Assembly (NCBI GenBank): GCA_964019655.1
Contig: CAXHTR010000005.1
Coordinates: 1,364,001 to 1,428,000, forward strand
Origin: Perkinsela sp. pyNocScin1
Taxonomy: Eukaryota; Euglenozoa; Kinetoplastea; Prokinetoplastida; Perkinselidae
Reading direction: 5' to 3'
DNA length: 64,000 nt
The position numbers were made by a program, and so were the translations under genes. Below are positions 9,892 through 19,586 of the stretch, one piece after another (within the stretch, counting starts at the first letter, position 1; each line of letters starts with the position of its first letter). The notes below the pieces were generated by a model. It was given only the letters and a program-made list of their open reading frames with translations. It did not search any database and was not told where the DNA came from.

Positions 9892-10743
9892 ATGTTTCAG
9901 CACATGTGCCCTCCACTTCTCAGCATTGACCCTGCCCTCGGTCGCCTCGACCATCATTCACTCTCTGACCAAGCCCTCATGGAGATGCTCATCAGTGGGA
10001 TGGACGAAGAAGACCAGGAGTACTATCAAGATGGAAACGACAACTTTCTCGATGTATGCGAGTGGTCTGTTGTCACGTGCACAGATGAGCGAGTGACAGC
10101 TGTCAACGTGCGATACAAAGAATTTGGGGAAACACAATTTCCCTTCCGGTTTATTCCGCCGAATGTCAGTCATTTCCAAGGAGAGGGGAGCAATCTTCAC
10201 GGCACGCTGGATACAGCTGAACTGCCGCAGTCGCTGCTCGACTTCAATGTCGCAGACAACAAGCTGCACGGAACGCTTAACTGGAAGGGGCTCCCACAAA
10301 AATTGGAAATTTTGATAATTCACGGGAATAAATTTTGTGGAAGTTTGGCACTATCTGACCTTCCTCGATCGCTGAAAGACTTTGAAGCAGGTGAGAATCA
10401 ATTCAGTGGGGAAATATCACTGAATGACCTGCCGCCAGCCCTGGAAGAGCTGTGGCTGTATGGCAATTCGCTGACAGGGTCAATTTATATAGAAAAGCTT
10501 CCAGAGTCGATCAAAAACATTTCTTTGGACGAAAATTCACTTTCTGGAGATTTCCGCATGGACACGTTCCCAGCGAATCTAAGCCGCCTCGATGTCTCGA
10601 AAAATGCATTTAGTCCGAAAGTCGTGCTTGGAAAGTCCAATCGAGCGATTCATTTTAAAATAAAGATTGACGATGTTTCGGCAGTGGTAGATGAAAACGG
10701 CGACAAGCATGACTGGCACGAAGATATTGTTAGTCCTCGCTAA
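9892..10743 (+). CDS. Secreted LRR protein, family A (283 aa)
   Basis: ATG 9892 lies in the TTCAAATG context seen before several genes in the array. Residues 1-12 (MFQHMCPPLLSI) form a weak signal region, then DPALGRLD, LSDQALMEMLI and the pair C56/C63 (CEWSVVTC). About eight LRRs include NKFCGSLALSDLPRS. The tail SAVVDENGDKHDWHEDIV is close to those of 44640, 59938 and 60938. The cap-encoding DNA around 10050-10110 matches 8450-8510 almost base for base, unlike the flanks, suggesting conversion between these neighbours. Confidence 0.88.
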   Translation: MFQHMCPPLLSIDPALGRLDHHSLSDQALMEMLISGMDEEDQEYYQDGNDNFLDVCEWSVVTCTDERVTAVNVRYKEFGETQFPFRFIPPNVSHFQGEGSNLHGTLDTAELPQSLLDFNVADNKLHGTLNWKGLPQKLEILIIHGNKFCGSLALSDLPRSLKDFEAGENQFSGEISLNDLPPALEELWLYGNSLTGSIYIEKLPESIKNISLDENSLSGDFRMDTFPANLSRLDVSKNAFSPKVVLGKSNRAIHFKIKIDDVSAVVDENGDKHDWHEDIVSPR

Positions 10744-10871
10744 GAGAACTAAAGGCGAGAATAAATTACAGATTAATCCATTCATAAAATGAACATTTTG
10801 GAAAGAATTGCACAGGTCGAATGAGCCTATCGATTCTTTTTCAGTCTTATTGCTATCCGAATATCCTTCAA

Positions 10872-11113
10872 ATGATCTTTACTGCGCTTTATTCTGCCGG
10901 CTCCGCCCTCGATCGCTCATGAACATCGACTTTTCTGGTATCCCGGTGAGCGGCGCCGGCGTGCTTGCCAAAGCAACTGAATCGATGCGCTTTTTCATTA
11001 AGCACAAACCACTTCGCACACCTGTGGGACAGGGTCAATTTCGTGTCATTGACGAAGAAGATCGGGAGCACAAGTGGCACTTAAGCAAACTCTGGAACAG
11101 TGAAGTTTGCTAG
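10872..11113 (+). pseudogene. Family A deletion derivative: start joined to tail, LRRs lost
   Basis: ATG 10872 again has TTCAAATG context and encodes MIFTALYSAGSALDRS before TGA at 10920. In another frame the sequence continues immediately as MNIDFSGIPVSGAGVL, then VIDEEDREHKWH, which is the family tail (compare VVDENGDKHDWH). The whole N-cap and repeat region is absent, so about 600 bp were deleted internally, with a frame change at the joint. The product, if any, would be 16 residues or a start-less tail. Confidence 0.65.
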
Positions 11114-11504
11114 AGTCTTTATGTAAATAGATAGGTATCTCATTGAGAGGGTCAAATCGATGTCCATTTGATGCTCAATTCCCACTTCAATATGCCCTTC
11201 ACTGAAGGCACCGTCACTCTAGTGATCGACTGACCAGCAAGAGTTCCGAGGTACCGTTTTGGTGCATATGCTGCAAATATTTGTATCAAAATTACTTTCT
11301 TCGAATGGGCTTTATATACGAAATGCTGTAAAAGGCATCACCCTTCCATATTCTTCCAAAGAGACGCAAGAGCATCAGCAAATAAGTGAATTTGAAGAAA
11401 GATAGATAGAATTGGAAACAAGAAAAAACTAAAAAAATTGGAAAACAATTGGAATTGGAACATTGTATGTCCACTCTCTTCATCTTATCACCCTTCCCTT
11501 TCAA
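11114..11504. other. Intergenic spacer, 391 bp
   Basis: AT-rich with A-runs around 11370-11460. A pyrimidine-rich tract (about 11465-11500) ends at the next start in TTTCAAATG context. Confidence 0.5.
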
Positions 11505-12335
11505 ATGTTCAGTTCATTTCTGCACCTTTCAGCTTCCGACTTTTGCGGCCGATTCGACGCATCGCTTCTGTGCCCACAAGCCCAGATGGAGCTTCTTGTC
11601 ACTGGATTCAGCGACGTTTCAACCTTCCAAGACGAGAATGCGGATTTTAGAGATATCAGCGAGTGGCCAGGCGTTACGCATAGTCCAGAGGGTCAAATTA
11701 CTTCTATCAAGTGGAATTTCGATGTTGGCGAGGCCCGAACGAACTGGGAATACAAGCAGCCTGTCAAAGAAGGTGGTACCATAGCGCTAAGCTTCATACC
11801 GGCAAGTGTAACGCACTTTGTGTCGAGCTCCCTCAAAATGCTCGGCACACTGGAGACTTCTCTGCTGCCAGACGCCCTCATCCATTTCGACGTCAGTGAC
11901 AATACGCTGTCGGGTACGTTCGATATGACAAAATTACCGCTCGAACTGGTCCAGCTCTTTGTCAATGCGAATGCGCTCACTGGGGAAATCAAGCTCAGCG
12001 CACTCCCCCCAAAACTCGAGCGCATTGACATCTCTGCGAACAGCTTTGAGGAGTCGCTGGACTTTTCTGCAGTCGTCCCGCCGCTGATGTTCTTCTACGC
12101 GGAGAAGAATCGCTTTCGCGGGGGCCTCGACCTATCGAAGCGACCGCACTCGCTGACACGAATTTGGCTTTACAACAATTACTTGGGCGGCGATTTTCTG
12201 CATATTGATGCAGTTGGACTCGACAGGAACGGCCTCAAGGTCGATGCTGGGGCTTTTGGGGAGATCAAAGCGGTCAACGGGGAGACGATGAAGATAACAA
12301 GAGGTTCCAGCGTCCTTACGGTGCAAGGTGTGTGA
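11505..12335 (+). CDS. Secreted LRR protein, family A, variant tail, no cap cysteines (276 aa)
   Basis: Start MFSSFLHLSA at 11505, with signal cleavage likely after Ala10. The N-cap is diverged (LLCPQAQMELLVTGF). The usual cysteine pair is replaced by Ser52 and His59 in ISEWPGVTH. About six LRRs follow, then KRPHSLTRIWLYNN and the alternative tail IDAVGLD...AVNGETMKI...VLTVQG shared with the 8298 gene. Two cysteines (C14, C23) lie before the cap instead. Intact frame, likely secreted. Confidence 0.87.
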   Translation: MFSSFLHLSASDFCGRFDASLLCPQAQMELLVTGFSDVSTFQDENADFRDISEWPGVTHSPEGQITSIKWNFDVGEARTNWEYKQPVKEGGTIALSFIPASVTHFVSSSLKMLGTLETSLLPDALIHFDVSDNTLSGTFDMTKLPLELVQLFVNANALTGEIKLSALPPKLERIDISANSFEESLDFSAVVPPLMFFYAEKNRFRGGLDLSKRPHSLTRIWLYNNYLGGDFLHIDAVGLDRNGLKVDAGAFGEIKAVNGETMKITRGSSVLTVQGV

Positions 12336-12714
12336 GCATCAACAATGATCGAGGAATAGTATGAAGATAATGAGTGATACGGGTGTGCTTCTTATGTATT
12401 TGTGATTGTGTCTTTCTTTACCCGATGAATATTTGCACTTTGGAAACGATCACAAATGCAAGCTCGAATGCAAAGACCTGCGACAGGTTTTTGCATGACT
12501 TTTGAATCGTAACAGCTTTTAGAGAAAAAACCGGGTTCTTAGTAGCTCTTTTTGCTTCTATCGGCATACGCTGAATGAATGCAAAAACAATGCTACATCC
12601 TCACGATTGACCACAGTGGTTGTAATTGGTCGTCTTTCGAGTTTGCTGCGCACTTTTTCTTTTCGTGTCACAGATACATACGCTCTTGTCTTTCAGCATC
12701 ATTTCCATCTAAAA
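12336..12714. other. Intergenic spacer, 379 bp
   Basis: No gene. TTTTCTTTTCGTG and CTTTCAG motifs near 12655-12700 are plausible acceptor signals for the downstream gene. Confidence 0.45.
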
Positions 12715-13555
12715 ATGCACTCCGTTTTCCTTTCCTCGATCGACCCGGCCCTCGGCCGCCTCGACTACGACTCCCTCTCTGACCAGGCGCTCATGGAGGT
12801 ACTCATCAGTGGTATGGACAACTATAAAAAAAGCAAATTTCCAAGACGAAAATGGAAATTTTCTCGAAATAAGCGAGTGGGATGGCGTCCAGTGCGAATC
12901 TGATCGCGTGACATCCATTCAGTGGCTTTACCTGGAATTCAGCGAGCAGCAATTTCCTTTTGCCTTCATTCCTTCACTCGTGCGCTTCTTCCAGGTTTCG
13001 AACGCATCGCTCTGTGGAACACTGGACCCGTCTGTGCTGCCCACGACACTCGACGATTTTGATGTTTCCACCAACGCGCTGGACGGCTCCATCGATTTCA
13101 GTGCGTTCCCAAGAGCCATGCAGACAATCAATATCAGCTGGAACCTTTTTGCCGGGAGCTGTGCCCTTGGCGACCTGCCAGATGCACTGACGCATTTCAT
13201 TGCAAATCATAATGTTTTTGAGGGTGAAATTGTACTCAGTGACCTGCCTGTGAAGATGGAGAAACTCATCCTGAACGGCAATAGACTGACGGGCTCTCTT
13301 CAAATCGAAAGCTTGCCTGCGTCAATGGAAGAAATCAGTTTGGCGTGGAACAAATTTTCTGGTGATTTCTACATGCAATCGTTTCCAGAGCGTCTCCAGA
13401 AGGTCGACTTCTCCAACAACTCAATGAGCGGCAAGGCTATTCTCTCGAGAGTAGACGGGGAAATGCACTTTCAGGTAGTCAATACCTGCATAGCGTCAGT
13501 TGTCGATGAAAATGGTAACAAGCACGCGTGGGAGCCACACTTCCTGCGCTGGTAG
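12715..13555 (+). pseudogene. LRR protein, family A, frameshifted in an A7 run
   Basis: ATG 12715 encodes MHSVFLSSIDPALGRLD, LSDQALMEVLISGMDNYKK. At the A7 tract 12836-12842 the frame must shift for the protein to continue as ANFQDENGNFLEISEWDGVQC, eight LRRs and SVVDENGNKHAWE. The 841-bp span is one base over a multiple of three, so one extra A is the simplest cause. Apart from this the sequence is undamaged. The first cap cysteine is Ser (EISEW), the second is kept. Homopolymer sequencing error, genuine pseudogene and slippage are all open. Confidence 0.7.
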
Positions 13556-14500
13556 GAAGAAGGTATGTGCTGGAGTGGCGTACATTTGAAGCGATATGGA
13601 TATAGATCAAGCATTTTTTAGTGTACAAAGTTTTCATTTATGGTCAATCTTTCGTTTCGTGATTTTTTTCATCAGATTATGCTTCATGCACTTTAGATGG
13701 ATTTTATCGAACCGAAAGCACAAACGATCAGCCATTTTTGTTTTTACGAGCACTTTGGCGCCTTAATTTTCAAAAGAACATCCCATCAGCTGAACGGAAG
13801 AATATGTGAAACGCATTGTAAAATTTCGTGACCTGACTTTGTATCAGGGGTGCACATCTTGTGATGAAGTCAATGAAATAGGCTGAACTTGGCTCTAAAA
13901 TTTTGGTCTCCCAAAGAACAGCTACTGAAATGCAAAAGCCCATTGCTTGGCCCAATGTATTCGATAGAATTAGAGAAAGCCATGGATTCTCCGCTCTTGA
14001 TCATATTGAAAAAAATATTAAATATGCAGGAAACTGATCCACGCTTAAGCATCTGGAAGCAAAAGATACAAACCAAAGCAAAAAGCATAGAGTTAAAAGT
14101 AATCTAAGCATGAATGGCTCATTTGAATGCACAGCCATTGTATTTTGAGGATTTTGTACTTTGGATCAAAAATAGGTTTTATTCGCAGTAAGGAGCAAAT
14201 GCGCACTGCTCAATCACAAAAGGCTTTCAGTACAAAAGGATAGTCTCAGTATCGATCTTTCCATGCACGAATTGCTTTGAGATAAAGATTCCAAGTAGAT
14301 TCTCCAGGTCGTGTAGCTTGGAAAACTACGCTCCTCGAGGCCCTTCGCGAGCTTTTTGCGCAGTAAGAGCCATTTCAGTAGAGGCCATCGACTCAACAAG
14401 TTGGCACGTGATTGAGTGGCGATCTCTTTCTTTGAAAGACTGCTATCCGTTTTCCAAGCCCCAAATACTTTTAATTCTTTCGCTTTTCTATTTCCACACA
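13556..14500. other. Intergenic spacer, 945 bp
   Basis: Only short, unsupported ORFs on both strands; no LRR remnant and no RNA gene recognised. It is one of the longest gene-free stretches in the array. The final 80 bases are T-rich (TTTTAATTCTTTCGCTTTTC) before the next start. Confidence 0.5.
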
Positions 14501-15469
14501 ATGTTCTTCCATCTCTTGGTACAATTGCGCACAATCGACCCTGCCCTCGGTCGTCTCGACTACGACTCCCTTTCTGACCAGGCTAACATGGAGATCCTCG
14601 TCGAAGCCCTTGACGACGATTTCCAGCGGACCGTTCGTGACAGAAATGGCAACTTTCTCGATGTTTGCGATTGGCCATGCGTCGAGTGCAACGACGACGA
14701 GGACGTTGTCAAAGTCACGCTCAAGTCAAAGTTCAACTCAATCGCAAGTGGGACAGTTAACTTTTCGCATATTCCAAGAAATGTTGTCGAATTCCGTGCT
14801 CGCACTGATGCAGGCCACTTTCTTGCTACTCCATGCTCGCTCACTGGGACCATCGCCACAGAGAGACTTTCGTCTATAATCCAAGTGTTTGACGTCGACC
14901 ACTGTATCTTTCATGGAACACTTGAAATGAAAACGCTACTGCGTGATCTGCGCTCTTTTGACGTATCACATAATCGCTTTGAAGGGGAATGTGACCTGAC
15001 TGCCTTGCCAAGGGGTCTCGAACAGGTTTACGCTATGTATAACCAGATGACAGGGACAGTCCGATTGGATAAACTCCCAGAAAAGCTCGCGACGCTTAAC
15101 CTCTCGCATAACAAATTTACAGGGAGCATTGACTTATCGCACCTACCAGCTGCACTCGATCGGCTTGTGCTCGCTTATAATTCTCTTAGTGGCGAAATCA
15201 ACCTGGAAAGCCTTCCCCCCAACCTCAGATCACTGGTCATTACCGAGAACAATTTTTCGGGGAAATTTCAGATGCGAAAGAATCCAGCATCGCTCCGGCA
15301 ATTTGATGCCTCCAAGAACGCTTTTATGGGGACTGCAGTGATCCCGTGGGAAGATTATCGCTTCCACATGGGCTCGAACTTTTTGACGGCTGTGGTCGAT
15401 GAGTTCGGTGTAAAGCACACGCGTGAAGCGGAAATACTGAGGCAACAGCGAAGAAAGGCAGTCGAGTAG
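14501..15469 (+). CDS. Secreted LRR protein, family A (322 aa)
   Basis: ATG 14501 is preferred to upstream in-frame codons because MFFHLLVQLRTIDPALGRLD matches the family start and a strong pyrimidine tract precedes it. The cap is LSDQANMEILVEAL and CDWPCVEC (C56, C60, C63: an additional third cysteine as in 27134 and 60938). The segment ATPCSLTGTIATERL adds one more cysteine before about nine LRRs. The tail is TAVVDEFGVKH followed by a basic end EILRQQRRKAVE, resembling the ends of 26143 and 27134. Confidence 0.88.
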   Translation: MFFHLLVQLRTIDPALGRLDYDSLSDQANMEILVEALDDDFQRTVRDRNGNFLDVCDWPCVECNDDEDVVKVTLKSKFNSIASGTVNFSHIPRNVVEFRARTDAGHFLATPCSLTGTIATERLSSIIQVFDVDHCIFHGTLEMKTLLRDLRSFDVSHNRFEGECDLTALPRGLEQVYAMYNQMTGTVRLDKLPEKLATLNLSHNKFTGSIDLSHLPAALDRLVLAYNSLSGEINLESLPPNLRSLVITENNFSGKFQMRKNPASLRQFDASKNAFMGTAVIPWEDYRFHMGSNFLTAVVDEFGVKHTREAEILRQQRRKAVE

Positions 15470-16344
15470 ATCAATTAAAATATTTATGCGCTAATATGAA
15501 GAATTCTTCAGTTATCGGAATGAAATGGGTACAATACGTCCTATTCAATGCTATGCGCTTTTCAATTTATTCATAGAAACGCAACAATGATAATTCTTGT
15601 ATCAACAGCCTCACTGCGCAAAATAATGGCACGCTCAGCACCCTTATAGCGGACTGCTCGACGTCAGCGGGTGAAGTCCATTCCACCAAAGTTTTACTGC
15701 TATTGAAAATCATGGAGAATATTGCCCAAAAGCCAAAAAGGAAGATTCGAAATAGCTCTTCCACCCATCGGCCGAATATCAGTGATGTGTTCGAGAAAAT
15801 TCATGTATGCCCCTAACGTCAAAGCTCGATTTATGTTTCTTTTGAAGCCACACGTTATTGATTTCCTTTCAGAACAGGGTTATTATCTCTTCGCGATTAT
15901 CTACTGCGCGTTACAAAATGGAAAATAAACTTGAGATATTGCGGGTTCCTTCAGGCAAATGCACCTTCTCCTGAATCCGCTGTCGGTCCTTCTTGAAGAG
16001 ACCTGAAAGCATTCCATAACCAATGCTTAAAAAAAGGTTGTGAAAAATCGATTTTTCCCCGTAAGATTGAGTGTAAAACTGAATATCGCTGTAGAGTTCC
16101 TACCTTCTACTTGTAAAAAGCGTCGACCATAGTAACAATCAGGTACTTCGTATCACTTATCTGCTAAGTCATCATCTGCGCATATAAATTTTCTTTTCAT
16201 CTCTGGCTAGGCGACAATACTTGCCCTGACGTACTTTGACTGCAGCCTCAGCATCAGATTGCGTGTTCATTTCAATGTCACTTCCCGCAGCGTGCACCTG
16301 CCTTTCACCCTTTTGTCCACTTCTTTTGTCTCCATACACTTCCA
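15470..16344. other. Intergenic spacer, 875 bp
   Basis: No supported gene or RNA. Boundary between the A-only block and the GC-rich single-copy gene. The last 60 bases are strongly pyrimidine-rich, a good acceptor region. Confidence 0.5.
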
Positions 16345-17142
16345 ATGTCCTTCAGCGCAGAGCTCATCCCCTTCGAGCCGTCCAAGCTCGGCGTGCTCTT
16401 CATCGGCAAGCCCGGCGGCATCCGCCGCACGCGCAAGGACTGCCACATCACCATCGAGGGCATCATCAACGGCTACGGCGCGTTCCTCAAGGACGAGATG
16501 CCCGACCTCTACAGCCAGATGAAGGCGAAGATCGACACGTTTAAGGCCAAGAAGCCCGTCATCGACGCCGAGGCCTCGTGGTACGGCTTCCACGGCGTCA
16601 AGTGCAAGGTCAAGGGGTACAGCCCCTACCTCTACGACGGGTCCCTCGAGTTCGCCAACCTCGCCGACGCCCTCAACATTTTCTGGGAGTGGTGGGACAA
16701 GCGCTACAAGCTCAAGATGCACCCGCCCGAGCTCGTTAACAGGGCCATCCCCTATTTCACGTGCTGCTGGTCCACCGAGGAGCTCATCACCGGCCAGATG
16801 GATTTTTTATTCGAGAAAACGAAAAGCATTTTGAGTCTCGAGGAGTACGCGCCCGGCGCGAGCGGCGTCCCCTGTGCCCTGGAAATGGAAATTGTTGCGA
16901 ATTCCGAGATCGAAGCGTCTATTCAGCGCATTGAGGAGGCATTCCGCGAAAAGCTTATCGAGTCCACAGGGGGCATGTTCTGCTACAGCGAAGAGTTCGC
17001 ACAAAAGGTCACGTGGCCCTTCCGCGGGCAGACGACGGTGCTGTTCCACATCACGGTGCTCTCGGACCAGGCGTACCTCGGTTTCATGATCGACCCCGAC
17101 AAGCGCAACTGGTATGAGTTCCCGCGGTTCGCGGGAGATTGA
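16345..17142 (+). CDS. Hypothetical protein, single copy, not LRR (265 aa)
   Basis: I do not recognise this protein. It is a clean frame from ATG 16345, preceded by a pyrimidine tract. Soluble-looking, no signal peptide, no membrane segment, no repeats. Features: GKPGGIRRTRKDCH near residue 22, the aromatic segment FWEWWDKRYKLKMHPPE near 112, a charged helical part IEASIQRIEEAFREKLIES near 190, and an aromatic C-terminal part (MFCYSEEFAQKVTWPF...). GKPGG is not a full P-loop. The first 400 bases have very high GC at third positions (Leu as CTC, Lys as AAG, Asp as GAC), unlike the LRR genes; the 3' part is less biased. This suggests a conserved, well-expressed host gene surrounded by the expanding array. 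Confidence 0.8.
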   Translation: MSFSAELIPFEPSKLGVLFIGKPGGIRRTRKDCHITIEGIINGYGAFLKDEMPDLYSQMKAKIDTFKAKKPVIDAEASWYGFHGVKCKVKGYSPYLYDGSLEFANLADALNIFWEWWDKRYKLKMHPPELVNRAIPYFTCCWSTEELITGQMDFLFEKTKSILSLEEYAPGASGVPCALEMEIVANSEIEASIQRIEEAFREKLIESTGGMFCYSEEFAQKVTWPFRGQTTVLFHITVLSDQAYLGFMIDPDKRNWYEFPRFAGD

Positions 17143-17815
17143 GTGATAGGAGGGAAGTAAAGAGCGAAAAAAATAAAAGGCTATGAAAGAAAGTAAATGG
17201 TCAGGGGATTCGAGGTTTGTTCATCTTTGACTTCAGTATATTTTTCTTTAGACTTCAATGTGCTGAATCGAAGCAAATGGAGCATTCGCACTATGGCTCT
17301 GGGGTGTCAGCATCGCTTCTGGCTTCAAGACTAGTCAAATACGACTCAAGAAGCAACTTGAAAGTAAAGAATGGAATCATTTGAATCTCATATGAGGCTG
17401 CGCTTTCATCAGTCTTGGTATTTCAAGCTAGTTGTCATCGTTTTTTTTTTCGCAAACACAGGTGATGAATATGTTGTATTTCGTGAGCGTCCTGGTCACG
17501 AGCGTCGAGAGGTCAAGCTTTCATTTCATATTTCGTGACAGAACAGTCGACTTTTCCCGCCTGCCACGTAAGTACGTTTATAAGTCAGTTAACGTACTGC
17601 ATGCAACGCTGACAGAGACTTTATTCGGATTATTCAATAAGTGCAGCCGAGTATCAACTGAAAGCAAATTTCAAAAGTGGAGTACTATGCAAACAAATTT
17701 GAATTCTTGAATAAAGCGCTCATGAAAGTTATGCGATGCGGAGATTTTGAATTTCTCTCTCTTACTTGCGTAAACATTGCATTCACCTTTGATACTTCTC
17801 CAAATAAGCCCTTTA
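17143..17815. other. Intergenic spacer, 673 bp
   Basis: No supported gene. A TVDFSRLP-like string is encoded around 17547-17570 on +, which could be a very short LRR relic, but it is too small to call. Confidence 0.4.
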
Positions 17816-19405
17816 ATGCATCTCGCGCTCGTATTCGTCTCTGCTGATACACTTGACCCGCAAACCCACGACACAACCCTGTCACAGCAGTCCATGATGG
17901 AACGCCTCGTCGCTGGCCTTGACGACAGGTCCCAAAGAGGCTTTCGCTGCGCAGAATCTGGACTGTTCAAAGCGGCCTGCGCATGGCGAGGATTGACCTG
18001 CGACGCAGATGGCCGCGTAGTCATGATAAACTTACAATCTCCTCGAATAGGCACACTCGATCTTGACTGTATCCCGCCAAGCGTCGGATCATTCTTTATG
18101 AGCAACAAGGCCATCCCATCGATACACGTGCATGGAACGATCAACACAGCGATGCTCCCGCCTGTGCTCCGTGAGCTCGATCTTTCCTCTAACGCCTGTG
18201 ATGGCACGCTTGATCTAGCGTCCCTGCCAGCGCCGCTCCGCCGTTTCGACGTACAGCGCAACCGATTTACAGGAATCTGTGACTTGACAGCACTTCCTCC
18301 GAATTTGAAAGAACTTTTCCTCTCTTCGAATCGTTTCAGTGGCAGCGTGTGCCTCGCAAAGCTCCCAGATACCCTCAGAACGCTCTGGCTCCGGGATAAC
18401 GCCCTCAGCGGCGAACTCGATTTCTCCAACTTTCCACCGGATCTGAGCCAGTGCCTTCTCGATCGGAATGCGTTTTCCGGGGAATTCCGATTTCCGCATG
18501 TACGTACCTCGAAGCATTTTATGCTCATCGCTGACAGAAACAAGTTTACAGGCACCGCCGTCGTTCCATCGGCGACACACCAAGTGACACTCCATAAGAC
18601 GCGCGTGGTTGCTGTCGTCGATACCGATGGGACACCCAATCCGCGGCAGCCGGCCATTCTCGGCGCTGTCAAGGCGACACTGGGCGCTGGCGGGAGCCCA
18701 GGGGACTTCCAGCTGCTCGCCATGCAGCACTTTTACGACCCGATGCGCTTCGAGCCGGGCGCTGTCTCGCAAAAGTTCAACCAATTACTCATGTCTCCGG
18801 CGATGAACTGCTGTGCGTGGAACAACGTGGGCTGCGCGAACGGCACAGTCTTCAAAGTGTACATTCCCGCGAGTGCGCGTCGATCAAGAATCGGAAGTCT
18901 AACAGTGGTAGACCTCGGCTGGATGCCGCCGACTGTGCAATACGCCGCCATTTGCTACGTCAGCGCAGTGAACGGCTGGGCAACAGCGCGGCTCCCGCGC
19001 GAGATGCGCCTTTTGTCTCTGCATCAGGTGGAGAATTTTCCGTGGAATGGCGCACCAGAGAATACAATTGATTTACGCACGCTCCCAGCACACATGGAGG
19101 AGCTCTTTGTCGTTGGCGGGTGGTACAGCGGCGCTGTGTACGTCGACAGCCTCCCAGCGTCCATGCGGCTCATTCAGATTACGAACGCAGCAGTACATAC
19201 GGCACTCATTCACTTTGAGGCGCTTTCGCAGGGCTTTGAAGGGCTGTGCGTGTCGAACACGGCGTCGATGGGGACCCAAAAGAAGAAGGAAATGCCGCGG
19301 ATTCGCGGCACTGGGCGGAAGCAGGCAGACCCTCGAGTGATGACAGCGAAGGACCAGTTTCAAAAAATCCCGTCGAAGTATGTCCACATGTTTGCGCGTC
19401 GATGA
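17816..19405 (+). CDS. A+B fusion LRR protein, two capped LRR domains in one chain (529 aa)
   Basis: Start at ATG 17816 (MHLALVFVSA before DTLDPQ), a clear signal peptide; an in-frame TTG 13 codons earlier is not needed. Domain A: helix LSQQSMMERLVAGL, pair C55/C62 (CAWRGLTC), about eight LRRs, tail VVAVVDTDGTPNP near 265. A linker (about 275-325) leads into domain B without a second signal: CCAWNNVGC near 332-340, LGWMPPTVQ near 369, irregular LRRs (LPREMRLLSL, LPAHMEEL, LPASMRLIQI), then a basic end and SKYVHMFARR, the B tail. The frame is continuous across the joint. The next gene downstream is a free-standing B gene, so read-through fusion of adjacent A and B genes is the likely origin. 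Confidence 0.88.
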   Translation: MHLALVFVSADTLDPQTHDTTLSQQSMMERLVAGLDDRSQRGFRCAESGLFKAACAWRGLTCDADGRVVMINLQSPRIGTLDLDCIPPSVGSFFMSNKAIPSIHVHGTINTAMLPPVLRELDLSSNACDGTLDLASLPAPLRRFDVQRNRFTGICDLTALPPNLKELFLSSNRFSGSVCLAKLPDTLRTLWLRDNALSGELDFSNFPPDLSQCLLDRNAFSGEFRFPHVRTSKHFMLIADRNKFTGTAVVPSATHQVTLHKTRVVAVVDTDGTPNPRQPAILGAVKATLGAGGSPGDFQLLAMQHFYDPMRFEPGAVSQKFNQLLMSPAMNCCAWNNVGCANGTVFKVYIPASARRSRIGSLTVVDLGWMPPTVQYAAICYVSAVNGWATARLPREMRLLSLHQVENFPWNGAPENTIDLRTLPAHMEELFVVGGWYSGAVYVDSLPASMRLIQITNAAVHTALIHFEALSQGFEGLCVSNTASMGTQKKKEMPRIRGTGRKQADPRVMTAKDQFQKIPSKYVHMFARR

Positions 19406-19586
19406 AATGTGATATCGGGATGATGACTTTATTTACATAATGGAAATCAGTACGAGGCGCGCAGAATTTTCGAATTTGAATGCATTGAATTGATAAATTG
19501 AATACAAAGAAGTTTTCGCAGTGATTTTTCAACTTGCGTCCCTCTCTTCTCAATCAGCAAAGCCTTTTATTCCATCAAAAATTCAG

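Noticed and set aside
13556-16344. tRNA or other RNA genes in the long spacers
   Set aside because: No cloverleaf with a T-arm consensus or other RNA signature could be found by eye on either strand; a covariance search would be the decisive test.
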